Shown piece by piece: positions 1 to 9,974 of a DNA stretch of 64,000 bases. The stretch covers positions 72,855,160-72,919,159 of the forward strand of contig OX104130.1 in the NCBI GenBank assembly GCA_944470555.2, written 5' to 3'. Origin of the DNA: Heterobilharzia americana (lineage: Eukaryota; Platyhelminthes; Trematoda; Strigeidida; Schistosomatidae). A model generated the notes under the pieces. The model saw only the letters and a program-made list of their open reading frames with translations, had not been told where the DNA came from and ran no database searches. A program made the translations under genes and the position numbers. Positions within the stretch are counted from its first letter, which is position 1. The number at the start of each line of letters is the position of its first letter.

Positions 1-612
1 GTTTGCCCCACCAGTCACGACTTCTGTTTGCAAATTCAGGAGTCACTTCTCGAAACTAGTCACTAATGAGCACTAGATGAATTAAATTTGAGGTTTGTAG
101 GGATTAAGTGATTTTTCAAGTAGTGAACTGACAGAAGTTGCAAATATAAACCACTGGATTCATACTTAGTGGCTCAATGGTAGCTTGGTAGCTGCAAAAT
201 ATATTTGGTCTGTTTCATTTTCCTCTAACTAATGTTTTTACTCATCTCAAGAGAACAGAGGGAAAATGATGCTAAAGAAATGAAAAAAATGCTATAAAAT
301 ATACCGGTAATTATCGGTACTTAAACTGGTTGCATGGAATACAGAAATCCTCTGGGAAGTAGATCTAAAGGCCAGTTAGCTTTTTTCCATCCTCATGATT
401 CATTGGGAAAGAACTATATTAATATTCTCTATCTGATGAATGTAACTAATTGGTTTCTTGAAGCCGAAATACAAATAAAAGAATTTGAGTCACATTTGCA
501 TTTACTTAGAGAAATAGAAATCAACTATAAATTTAACTTAACTACTATCATCTCCAACAATAATGTTACGAAAGATACTGTTTTTTATTCCAGTGGGTTT
601 TATGTTAATAGT
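1..612. other. Unassigned flank with one unrecognised ORF
   Basis: AT-rich DNA with no family I recognise. An open frame on the plus strand runs from 334 to 762 (142 codons). Its last 50 codons are simply the inverted arm of the adjacent Penelope-like relic, so it is not a conserved protein. The upstream part (334-612) matches nothing I know and could be the older target sequence. Confidence 0.4.
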
Positions 613-846
613 AATTTGGATAATGTAATTAGAAGATATAGATTATCTGAAAAATGTGATGTATTAGCGCTATACATTTCGAACAATCTGATCACACATT
701 TACTTGTTAAGGCGGTATTATATATGAAAACTGGAAGTGGGGGAGGGACACATATGACATAAAGGAATTCAATAATAAGAAAGATAATGAGAGGAATAAA
801 AGATAAGACTTGAAGACAATCTTGGTAATACGATAAAATAAGCATT
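613..846 (-). repeat. Left arm of PLE inverted repeat
   Basis: This is the inverted copy of the PLE 3' UTR (right arm 1378-1596). Both arms contain the same short hairpin, ATGTAT and ATACAT around the loop TAGCGCT. The arms together with the 0.53-kb spacer could fold into one large hairpin. Confidence 0.85.
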
Positions 847-1377
847 GCCATTTCGAAGAAATGCGTTTGCATCGTGTTACCATATAGAGGAGAACCTAAT
901 AGCATAATATTAAGACGAAGGTTAAGGTCTGCTGTTAGCAAAACGTACTATGCAACTAAGTTTATCATAGTTGAGAAGACCAAACACCTGCTGCTACCTA
1001 GACCTCAACGCTGTATAAACGATTCTCACATCCCATTGCTTTTATAAATTTACATGTGTGTGTGGACAAACATACATAGGGAGGACGAATCGTGATATAC
1101 ACTTGAGGGCAGGGGAACATGTTCCAAAGTGGCTACGAAAGCAGCTGGATTCACAAACATTGATAAGCGCAGATGGCAGACAACCATCATCCGCATCCAT
1201 TGCGAAACATATCATTGATAAGAGTCACAGAATTGATATCAAGACAGCCTTTACAATTTTGTACAGAAACTGTCAGGGGCGTATACTTAAGTTTGTTGAG
1301 GCGCTAGCCATAAATAAACTTAACTCCCCAACTGTGTGTGCAAAAACAGTTTGTCCTTACATTAAGCCTACCTTGGT

Positions 1378-1596
1378 AATGCTTCTTTTATCGTATTACC
1401 AAGATTGTTTTCAAGTCTTATCTTTTATTCCTCTTATTATTGAATTCCTTTATGTCATATGTGTCTTTCCCCCACTTCCAGTTCTCATATATAATGCCTT
1501 AACAAGTAAATGTGTGATCAGATTGTTCGAAATGTATAGCGCTAATACATCACATTTTTCAGATAATCTACGTCTTCTAATTACATTATCCAAATT
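1378..1596 (+). repeat. Right arm of PLE inverted repeat (3' UTR)
   Basis: 3' UTR of the PLE body, starting just after the last recognisable GIY-YIG residues. Its reverse complement is found at 613-846. A 9-bp perfect stem (CTTGGTAAT and ATTACCAAG) sits at its inner edge, 1372-1403. Confidence 0.8.
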
Positions 1597-2228
1597 CATA
1601 AAAGGGACTAATTGTTTCAAATTCTTTAATAGTAATTAATAATAGAGGTAATGTTTTAGTTTTTTAAAGGAAATGTGGAATAAAACTGTTGCTCAGAAGT
1701 GATATTTTGAGAGGGAAATTGACGAACTACATGTATGTTTAACTTCACCATCGGCCCAATGTGCTATGGAAATTAATCTAACTAACAAACACCCAGTATA
1801 AATGAGTAAGTATATCAGTAGTTCGTATTAAAAACAGAAATCAGTTGTTGAACTACAGATCCATGTTTTTTTTAAAAGGTATCGATTTTATTGTGTTTCA
1901 TGATAATGCCATCTACAGAAACATATAGCTTAGAAGTGGGAAAAAACTGTTGAAAGTGTCAGAAAACTATTTTGTGCTGTTATTCGTGTTGTTTCGTTAG
2001 GTACTGCATTCTTATAGTTAGGAGAGTATCCAACGCTTCGATGAAATATGCACTTTACAGAATAATTACTTTTTAAATTCTGGATCTTATAAAAAATTTT
2101 GAACCTGATCACACCAAACATTGAATCTTGTTCCCTTTTTTTTGAATCTGCAGTTAAAATGAAATGATGACAAATGCCATTCGTGAACTATTCACGAATA
2201 ACTTTTCAATACTAAGAAAACAAATGTA
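1597..2228. other. Unassigned AT-rich spacer
   Basis: I see no coding similarity, RNA gene or repeat family here beyond short homopolymer runs. Confidence 0.5.
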
Positions 2229-2400
2229 CTTAGTTATGGCTAACAGAAAAATCCAGGGCGAGCGTTTCATCCTATTTGGGACTCGTTAGCTGGATGTAGT
2301 TGCACCCTGGTGATTGATGTTGTTCCCTCTGAGACTGGAGCCTCATAACCATAGCTTCAAATGCCACAGCGTTATCCACTAGGGCACTGAGGTACGATCG
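2229..2400 (-). mobile_element. Sm-alpha-type SINE with tRNA-like promoter and hammerhead
   Basis: Read on the minus strand, this copy begins with a tRNA-like pol III head. An A-box-like TGCCCTAGTGGA lies at 2375-2386 and a B-box-like GGCTCCAGTC at 2333-2342. A hammerhead ribozyme domain follows at about 2251-2312. The core reads CTAACGA instead of the required CTGANGA, so the essential G5 is replaced by A. The GAAAC side is present. By the known behaviour of the family this substitution should abolish cleavage. The order (pol III head, then ribozyme, then a tail beginning GTTAGCC) matches the schistosome Sm-alpha SINE. Confidence 0.85.
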
Positions 2401-2460
2401 CTATCTTTTGTAAAATGAGTATTATTTATAACTTTTTGTTGGTGTACTTGTAGTTCTACG

Positions 2461-2606
2461 TTGTTTTATTGTATTGGATTGTTCGACCTCTGTTGACATA
2501 TGGGCTCATATGTGGATGCCCCAATACTGCCTGAGTATTTATTAAGGTAATTCACTTGGTTGTGGCTGGCAGAAGGATTTAGGATGCACGTTTCGCCCCA
2601 TCAGCT
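2461..2606 (-). mobile_element. Degraded Sm-alpha ribozyme plus tail segment
   Basis: On the minus strand a shrunken hammerhead (2571-2605) keeps CTGATG and CGAAAC but has lost stem II. It is followed by the GCCACAACCAA junction and a tail of about 100 bp. The tail reads GGCATCCACATATGAGCCC and then GAGGTCGAACAATCCAATAC. The same tail follows the Sm-alpha ribozyme at 56189-56290 and recurs, in the opposite arrangement, at 43620-43730. Confidence 0.7.
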
Positions 2607-3239
2607 AAAAGTTTTGTTTAAGAAAACAAAGTCTAAGCCTTTTTAGTTATATGCCATCTAATGCATTATGTAAATACGTTTATCATTTAGAACATTTTGC
2701 AGAACAAGTGTTGGAAGATTTATCATTATAGAACTGACTTGTAAATGAGGAGAGCTGTAGAGCAGATTTTGAATTAAAAGGTGGGTATCGACGTCATTCA
2801 TCTTCAAATACTAAATAAGATCACTCGTGATTACTTATTGCTGATGGAACTCTATTGTTTCATCTCATAGTATAATGGGTGAACTGACTGACGTAACAGT
2901 TCCACATGCTTTATACCTTAATATACAGAATACGAGTGGAACGCTCAATTGTTGAAGTAAGATTACGAAAACGTAGTTTCCTAATATGTTTTATCTGATG
3001 TAAAGTCAAATATCTTTTCAGGGGTTGAGAATTTAAATGCTAGCTGGTTAATACCTTTAAACTTGGATCATAATAATTCGGTTTTCTATCTAAAATACAT
3101 ACAAAAATTTGGTGTTAAATTCACAGTCGATCACATTTAAGCGTAGGGACGGAGGTTGAAATCGGGGAACAACCTCGAACACTTATGATCCTTACTTTAA
3201 ATTACTCAGCCAAACACAAAGGAAGAAATTGGGAATCCA
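2607..3239. other. Unassigned spacer
   Basis: No coding similarity or repeat family recognised. Confidence 0.5.
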
Positions 3240-4150
3240 TGCAGTCACTTTATCAAATAACCAGGTTACTATCTGGGAGGGAAGAGATCCACATAGACAA
3301 AACAAATCAAAAATAATGAAGGAAACTGATAGGTAGCGACAAAAGGCAGCCAATAGGGGAGTTGTTTTCAAGTCGTGATCAGTTCATGTTCCGATCATTA
3401 TTTATGCATGCGCTGACATGGGACCTTGATTAGAGAAATTTGACCTCATGCAACAAACCAGATTGGTTCATTTATGGCTTCACTTCCTGAGAATTCTGTA
3501 AATAAATATATGTCATCTATTTGCCTGATAAAAAACGTAGTTGCTCTTGCAGTTCACAGACCGTCTTCGTCTTCTAATTTCTCCATGGCTCAGTGAAGCA
3601 GAAGGTATTGAGGCAAGTCAGTCGTAAAACTACTCAGTTGAGGTGTCTATTGAGTCTCAGTATCATTACACCCACGTCCACAACCCCATTCGTCTACAAC
3701 AGAAACCTAGTTATCAAGGAGGAGAAACAAAGAAAACGATTAGCTGACCACTTCAAAAAACTCTTGAATCGACCGACACCACCACCTGCAACTAGTTCAC
3801 AAATGCCACTAGTAGCCCAGCCACAGAATTACCAGTGAACACAAGCCCTCAACTAAAGCAGAAGTGAAGTCCTGAACGCCATAAAGTTGCTGAAGGCCGG
3901 GAAAGCAGCAGGACCAGATGGAATTCCTTCAGAAGCACTGAAAACAGATACAGAGACAACAGAGGACATGTTCAAACCACAAATGCAGGAGGTTTGCAAG
4001 GAAGAAAAGAAAGGTACCTGTCTGTTGATTGTAAGAAGGGTGACCTTGTCAAACTCTCAAAGAAGTGAGACCTGTGTTTGCAAAAACTGGAGCGGAATCA
4101 TGCTTCTGTCCACCTGAAGCAAGCAAAATATTAAGCCACGTCATTCTGGC
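3240..4150 (+). mobile_element. RTE-like retrotransposon fragment interrupted by a solo LTR
   Basis: Two RTE segments, 3240-3321 and 3707-4150, join into one once the 375-bp LTR between them is removed. They match the linker and N-terminal reverse transcriptase region of the long copy at 57109-60440. Visible pieces include LYQITRLLSGRE, then a charged stretch and proline-rich segment (RLADHFKKLLNRPTPPP), then KAGKAAGPDGIPSEALKTD (RT motif 0/1) and CVCKNWSGIMLLST. Stops break the frame. Truncated at both ends. Confidence 0.88.
3322..3706. mobile_element. Solo LTR (TG...CA) with 5-bp target duplication
   Basis: A 375-bp unit at 3327-3701 begins TGATAGGTAG and ends CTACAACA. It is bounded on both sides by the identical pentamer GAAAC (3322-3326 and 3702-3706). 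It sits inside an RTE coding region that is continuous once the unit is removed. TG/CA ends and a 5-bp duplication are the signature of an LTR retrotransposon, and with no internal domain this is a solo LTR left by LTR-LTR recombination. The family (for example a Gypsy- or BEL-type schistosome element) and the strand cannot be assigned by eye. Confidence 0.75.
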
Positions 4151-4734
4151 TTCATCGAAGTATGCATTAGGGTGGACTGACTGAATCGGTAAATTATTTC
4201 AAGAGGACCAATTTCTTTCGTGTTTTTTTAAGAACCAACTTAACAGTTAATCAAAAAGAGACATAACTTGATTGTAGTGCAGATTGTTTCCTTTTGAACA
4301 TAGGAATGTTAACACATATACGTTTGTACTTGCATCAGTCAAAGAGAAACAAAACCATCTTTATTTTGTTGGACAGTATGTCTTCATTTGCATCTTTCAT
4401 TTCTCCTTATATCTCTTGAAATGATGCAAACAAACAATTTGAAGTCTTCCAATTATTTTCTAATTGGTAAATAAATTCCACGTAGCTTGACGATAAATTG
4501 AGGAAAATTGCAGCACTGTTTATCAGTTAGATTTCAAAGTCGTAATCATCACAGACAAGATAACCATTGAAAACCTGTGAACACTGAAGAGCTTGGCCTC
4601 CTCATTCGTTAATACACACAATCCCAAGAAGGATCAAGGCTAGTACCGTCAATTAGTTTTTACATTTCAGTTTGTAAGGTAGGAAACTAACATTAGATGT
4701 ACAGTGTTATATGTGCATGATTAAACGTTCAGTT
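4151..4734. other. Unassigned spacer
   Basis: AT-rich with no similarity recognised. It ends at the first terminal repeat of the PLE beginning at 4735. Confidence 0.5.
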
Positions 4735-6060
4735 GTTTTTTTGACGGTGTTATGTTCTCTGAGCTGGATGGTTTAATCATGAAGCTTTCGTTGTCATTCT
4801 AGACAACATCATCACAAACTTCAGAAAGAAGTGAGCTATACAATTTATTTAGTAGCTAGTCTTGATGGCCCTGTATGTGGTTGATTGTTTCTGCAAAGTC
4901 TTGTCATTGTCTGTATATTTATTTCAACTGGTTGTCCTGCTGACGTTAACTTTGACTTTCGTGTTATTTCTTATTGCTTGATAGATTGGGTAAATGTCAT
5001 TATGTTTGCTTATCACTGACTGATCTCAATGAAAAGCTTCTAGAAATTCTCTGAGATTCTTTACATTTCTTCTGAACAGGATTTCCACATTTTGCCAGTC
5101 CAATTCATGTCCAAAGTTATCTGTTTGCATTGATAAGAGCGAACATATGTCATGTCGCTGCACCACTAGCTGATATTCGTGTAGACAGATGAAAGAAGGG
5201 CGACGACTTTGTTTCTAGTGTTTTTCATAGTTCCTGAGGTTCATTTTGTAGATGCTTCGTTTTTCTTTCTTTGATGTGATATCTTTTGGCCTGCATTGCA
5301 GAGACTAAAGAGATTTTATAGGCATTTTAGATACAGTGATTTCACTGGGCTTCAATAATTTAGTTGTTATCTCGGAGACGTTCTTCATGTACGGTAGGAA
5401 AATCTGTTTGTAAGTTTTATAGGTTAGTTCCTTGGTTGATGACAAACTGTGTAGACATCGGTTAAGGATGTTGCATGAATAGCTGTTTTTCTTGAAAACA
5501 GTCATCAAATTGTTTCTTTTTCACCTCAGGGTTAATGTACTACAGTGTTTTCACCCTTCTGCACAATGTATTTATGCAACTGATTTTGTGTGCCGTTGGA
5601 TTGTCCTTATGTAGTACAGGATTTGATTCATATGAGTTGGTTCTCTATATACTTCAGTTTCCAATTTCTCTGAATCCATCCTTGTGATCAGAACATCTAA
5701 AAATATAAGTTTGATATATGATTTGTACTCAGTTGTGAATTTGTTGTCGTGAATTGATTATATTGCTTGCGTTTTTCAGTTTATTTTTCTTAATATTGAC
5801 AAACGTATCATCCACATTTGGGACCCATAGGTTTGGTCAAATCAAAGATAATATCACAGTATATAATCTTTACATTACTGCTTCCGCAATTAGTTCTGAT
5901 ATAGGCGATCGCATAGGTGTTGTAAGCCACAAATCAAGTAATTCTGTCAAACCTGAGCATAGCAGTTACGTTCACATCTCGCTTTATCTAGATGAACAAT
6001 CATAAGTATAAGTTTGAGGACTAATTGCTTGTCAAGGAAATCAACACCTCAGAGAATACA
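4735..6060 (-). mobile_element. Penelope-like element, minus strand, RT and GIY-YIG remnants
   Basis: Read on the minus strand from about 6060 downward. A degraded RT palm segment (PMRSPISELIAEAVM) is followed near 5820 by NVDDTFV, where the family has RYVDDTF. The thumb and linker segment at 5305-5508 contains YKQIFLPYMKNVSEITTKLL. The nuclease remnant near 5000-5190 contains CLHEYQLVVQRHDICSLLSM, closely similar to the PLE at 36070-37255 (same family). At the 3' end, 4735-4815 holds the hammerhead-bearing terminal repeat, with the ribozyme in the sense of the element. Many stops are present. Confidence 0.82.
4776..4815 (-). ncRNA. PLE-associated hammerhead ribozyme, core altered
   Basis: On the minus strand the 3' end carries GTGATGA where CTGATGA is expected (C3 changed to G). 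It then has a perfect 6-bp stem II (GTTGTC and GACAAC), then GAAA, then AGCTTC, the short palindromic stem III and cleavage site typical of PLE hammerheads. The C3 change probably inactivates it unless a compensating G8 change exists, and I see none. Confidence 0.6.
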
Positions 6061-6216
6061 AGATGAGAACCTAACTACCTAACAATCCGTTGGAATATAT
6101 CCTATAGACACACTGTAGTGTAAAAGCTATTAGACTGGCACCTAACCAGAAGTTCTATTCCATGCAATGGTATTACTGTTTAACCCTTAGTCCTTCCAGT
6201 TTGCGGAAGGACCTGT

Positions 6217-6371
6217 GACTAAGTAGCCTAATGAGTAACGCTCTAGTGTTTTTAGCAATAAAAAGGGGGTTCAAGTCGCACCGCAAACAACATCACTGAC
6301 TACTAAGCTTATGCACCAGTTGGAAGGTCTTAGATTGAACGAAACATGTTCCCTGAACTTCACTGGCGGAC
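6217..6371 (+). mobile_element. Sm-alpha-type SINE, degraded hammerhead
   Basis: An A-box-like TAGCCTAATGAG lies at 6224-6235 and a good B-box GGTTCAAGTC at 6268-6277, 32 bp further on, as in a tRNA-derived pol III promoter. Downstream, 6316-6365 aligns with the Sm-alpha hammerhead: CAGTTGGAAGGTCTTA replaces the CTGACGAGTCCTAA region, GAACGAAAC is kept, and the CTGGATTCCACTGC equivalent reads CTGAACTTCACTGG. The catalytic CUGA box is lost. Confidence 0.7.
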
Positions 6372-7340
6372 AGTTCTTATCATTAGCATTCACAAGGTTT
6401 ACTTTCGTAGTGTCTGCTTTCTAGGCACACTTACACAAGGATGAAATATCTCACCAGGGAACCACTTATTTTAATAAAACTGTTTTTGGGGTAGAACAGG
6501 TATATGTAACATTGGCTGTGATTGAAAGCTTCTACATTGGCGTAGTGATCAGGGATTCCTATATTAATGACTTATTTAGGTATACTGGTAAGAGAGATTA
6601 TTCATTGAGGCCTACCATATCAAAAAGCTCTATTAGATAATGGTAAAACGAAAAGCGGTTGCATTCATGGTGTGAATAGGTCATCCAGAAGTAAGGGATG
6701 GAGTTCGAAATTGAACTGCTGGGTGCATGGAGTGTGACAGCAGTAAGATCTTTCCGCTGATGGCTAACAGTTTATAATCATGTTGTTTTCTGTATAGGAA
6801 GAAGGTACAGGAATGGTCACTTCCCCCAAAAGGCACATTGCAATCTACTTTTTGGTATTCCAGTACAGGTGATATAGACTATTAGTATCCAGTACTTACG
6901 AACCAAATCTCATTCCAAAACTAATAAAACGGCTTAGGTTGACCAGCCTCAGGGAAATCTCCCTTAGGCTTTCTAAGGTCACGCATCAATATTACTAATC
7001 CATATTCTGTGTTAGATATTTTATCGAAACACTTTTCACAATGTGAGTGACTGGCGAGTACCAACGGTCAATACTCTCCGGGTATTATGCGAAATTCAAC
7101 TGAACACAACTAAGTTTAAAAACCTTTTCATCCATTATGCTTCCACTTCCTGATAGCGGCATTAAGTCTTACATAGATCCATCAATTTCCAAAACTTTAG
7201 CTATTGATAAATATCTAAGCCATCAAAATATCATTTTTGTTCTTGCAACCAGCTTCATAGGCGAACTTCTAGCCTCCTAACGCTTTACTTAATCAGCCAG
7301 ACTCTACACAACTTGTAATGTATTCTGTGTCTCTGAAACG
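6372..7340. other. Unassigned spacer
   Basis: I recognise no element or coding similarity. Base composition is similar to the rest of the window. Confidence 0.45.
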
Positions 7341-7370
7341 TATGCTTTGAACAAAAGCATGGTTATTTAG

Positions 7371-8000
7371 TTGGCCTTAGTTGATCAGTGTATCAAGCCT
7401 CCGAAATGCACTCTACGCCTGTCTACTGATTCAGCAGCTTGGTCCTATGGACTTGGTGATGCTGGTGTAGTTATAGGTTGTATAGCAGAAAGCGCGTTTC
7501 TCAAGTGGATATCAGTGGAGAGATATTTGTGTGCTTCTAGGTCAAACCAACCAATAGGGACTGTACAGGATCGTGACGACTGTAAATGGCTATTCGTGGT
7601 CTACGCATGCACGCCTGCGGACTACGAATTAGATGTAACTAAAGATGAATTCTGTGAAATGTTGCCAGTTTTTCTATATAGCACAATGTGCTCAGATATG
7701 GTTATAGTTATAGACGACTTCGACCCTTCAGTAAGAAAGCTGATCCAATCGGAAAGGCATCTTGGAGGTATCTACAGTATCCAATTGCAACAACCAGCAA
7801 CAAAGACTATCTTTTACAATTTATTCTGATGATCTCTTTTTGCTCTCCAGCACTTCAAGAATTCTGAGAGACAGTGTCACTAGGCTCCTGGTAATATCAA
7901 GCTGATGATGGACAGAGATAGACCATATTGTTATAAACCGTTGTTTGAGAGGATTCGTGGAGGACTTCCGCTTTCTCTGGAGTATCTGCTCTAACTGCAG
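7371..8000 (+). pseudogene. Endonuclease domain of a second non-LTR retrotransposon family
   Basis: An open frame of 152 codons (7371-7829), continued in degraded form to about 8000, reads as an apurinic-type endonuclease of a trematode non-LTR element different from the RTE copies. Landmarks in order are DAGVVIGCIAESAFLKW, CKWLFVVYACTPADYELD, KDEFCEML, SDMVIVIDDFDPSV, SERHLGGIYSIQ, and then TEIDHIVINRCLRG with a trailing FLWSICSN. The catalytic GDLN box of the family reads DDFD, so the Asn is lost. The SDH box is also degraded. The enzyme would nick target DNA before reverse transcription. A matching RT fragment, probably of the same family, lies at 53730-53985. Confidence 0.75.
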
Positions 8001-8917
8001 TCACACATAAATGTGTGTGAAATGACACCTGAAGTGACTCAGGAGGTAAAAAATAGTTTTTTTATTTTGTATGCTCGACTAAAAATTAGAGCGTCAAGTA
8101 TGCATTTAAGGAGGAGATAGCTAAGCACTTATCTCAGCATAGCATGGGACCTGGTATAATATTCTTTTTACCGTAGAAATAATGGTAAAGACGGTTAGTA
8201 ACCGACATTCATAGTTTAGCGTAAGCCAGTTGATTTCATCTGCCTCAACCAAACTGATTCATGGAATTTGGCTCATCCAGCTAACTCTGACCACGATGAG
8301 TGGCGAAAGCAGTTGAAAATAAACTGACCGGGGCTCTTCATATCAGTCACAAGTAGCGGTAGATGAGGTTAGATAGAATTCACCAATTATCTATTTCATT
8401 TAGAATACTGAAAAGAAATGGAAGATGGTGAGGAACACTTTGAAGGACCGTTTCACTGGTCTACAGCCATGTTTTCTTTTCCCGACATTTAGTGGAAAGT
8501 TAGAAAGAATGATAATTATTTCTGACTATATATATTTTACTTACAACTTCTAGATGTCGTCATTGTACGTCATTACCGACAATCAGATAATGAACAGCAT
8601 ATGGTTCAGTGAAAATCCGGTAAGTAACAGAATGACCAATAAGATTGGTGCATATCATGAAAGCAAATCTTTTCAACGAAAACAAAGGAAAGTATTTAGT
8701 TACTTCAACAACTCCTACACTGACCTCTGAAATCATCCAAGTTTTCTCTAAAAGTTTACTTCTTTTTAAAACACAAATAAGTTTCAATGCTCTAAATAAC
8801 ACGATTATTTAGCTAATCCTAGACAATTCAATGTCATAACAGTCAAGTAGTATTTCGTCTCAATGGAAGTTGAGTCACTGTTAAAGAACCAGTGTAAAAC
8901 TACCGTAGTCTATTTGA
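8001..8917. other. Unassigned spacer
   Basis: Nothing recognised. An 80-codon minus-strand frame at 8560-8802 matches no family I know. Confidence 0.45.
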
Positions 8918-9000
8918 TGGCTAGCAGTGGAATCCAGGATTCGCGTTTCGTTCTACCCATGACTCGTTAGTTAGATGTACTTGCCTCCCAGCAGGTGATA
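8918..9000 (-). mobile_element. 5'-truncated Sm-alpha with mutated hammerhead
   Basis: Minus-strand hammerhead domain at 8921-8990. GTACATCTAA precedes CTAACGAGTC, and GAACGAAACGCG is then followed by the conserved ATCCTGGATTCCACTGC and TAGCC. CTGACGA has become CTAACGA (G5 to A), the same change as in the 2229-2400 copy, so it is predicted inactive. No B-box remains upstream. Confidence 0.8.
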
Positions 9001-9191
9001 TAGGTCGCACTAATCGTTTGATTGCAACAAAAATATGCTTGTCAAAAAGTTTATTTCGAATTTTTTCATACGGTGTAGGGTTTTTATCAATCCAAGAAAC
9101 CACACAAGTGTATTATACACACTATCTTTCAGTAGGAGAAAATAATTTTTAAGACATACCCTCATATTTAAAACCCCTTAGTTAAGTGTTA

Positions 9192-9873
9192 TTATTATTA
9201 TTTGTATCTTGGGTTCCTAATGGAATATAGGGATTCAGTAGCACGTCTCCTGTGCACTTTGTTCTCTACAAACTTTTGAACCTCGCTCCATGACAGCCCA
9301 CAAGCTCTCATTTCTTCCTCACATGATCTCCTTCATATCAACCTCGCCTCCGACGCCCAACTCGTCGCTTCCCATCTGGGTTCCACTAGAGCTACTGGCA
9401 GGGCGCATGATGTCCTCAGTCGACCTTCTAAGTGTATGCCCGATCCCTCTCCACTTCCTTCTGCTTATTTGTTCAGCAATAGGTTCTTGGTTGATTTGTT
9501 GGCAGGCCAGAGTTTCTTGTTGCTTATTCTTATTATTCTGGCCATCTGATCTGCAGTAACGAACCAGCGTAGGCAGTTGTTGATGAATGTCTGTAGTTTG
9601 TTGGAAATCCCTTTCGTAACGCGCCAAGTTTCTGAGCCAAACAGAAGCACTGACTTGACTGAATTAGTGTTGGAAATCTGGATGTTGTTCATGCTTTATG
9701 CTGAGGGCAGAAGATCTCCACACTGGTTTCTGGCTAATGAAGTCCTGTCTTGCTTTCCCGATCGTCGCTCTAGACATCCTTGTCTGTGGCACCGCCTGTA
9801 TGTGGAACGATGCTGCTTTGCTTGGGTAGGTGAAAGAGGCTACTTCCCTTAAGTTTCTCCCATTGATGGTTAC
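9192..9873 (-). mobile_element. RTE-like 3' fragment
   Basis: On the minus strand this copy covers the RT C-terminal and post-RT region of the RTE family, from the INGRNL-like segment near 9870 to the 3' end. The end carries the motif TCCATTAGGAACCCAAG followed by tandem AAT at 9192-9206. Readable pieces include VLLFGSETWRVTK, the RT-distal segment SETW typical of these elements, then RWFVTADQMARI, ANKSTKNLLLNK and KWRGIGHTLRRSTEDIMRPA. 5' truncated, with stops and frameshifts. Confidence 0.88.
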
Positions 9874-9974
9874 TTATCATAGATATTTCATGGAATATTA
9901 ATATTCATGGACTTAACTTTTAGGAAATGTATTTATCTTCATGGATAATTTTTAAAGCTATAAAATAGAATAAT

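Larger units (their letters stand above)
613..1596 (+). mobile_element. Penelope-like element relic with GIY-YIG domain and inverted flanks
   Basis: The body at about 847-1370 reads, with one frameshift or stop near 1020-1040, as the C-terminal part of a Penelope-like polymerase. It starts with the linker LPYRGEPNSIILRRRLRSAV, followed by a GIY-YIG-type endonuclease with CVCGQTYIGRTNRD, the downstream EHVPKWLRKQ and the closing EALAINKLN. The reverse transcriptase is missing, so the copy is 5' truncated. The body is flanked by a long inverted repeat: 613-846 is the reverse complement of 1378-1596, apart from about 16 bases of insertion in the left arm and scattered changes. The right arm is the 3' UTR just after the coding end, so the left arm is an inverted copy of the 3' end. 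In the family this nuclease nicks DNA for target-primed insertion. Non-functional here. Confidence 0.85.

Noticed and set aside
334..762. 142-codon open frame that could be taken as a gene
   Set aside because: The last third is the inverted arm of the PLE 3' UTR and the rest matches nothing known. It looks like a chance frame.
613..846. Hammerhead in the arms of the 0.6-1.6 kb PLE
   Set aside because: A hairpin (ATGTAT and ATACAT) is present, but the CTGANGA and GAAA boxes cannot both be placed around it.
600..941. 113-codon minus-strand frame similar to part of the frame at 1058-1639
   Set aside because: The similarity comes from the inverted PLE 3' UTR arms, not from a conserved protein.
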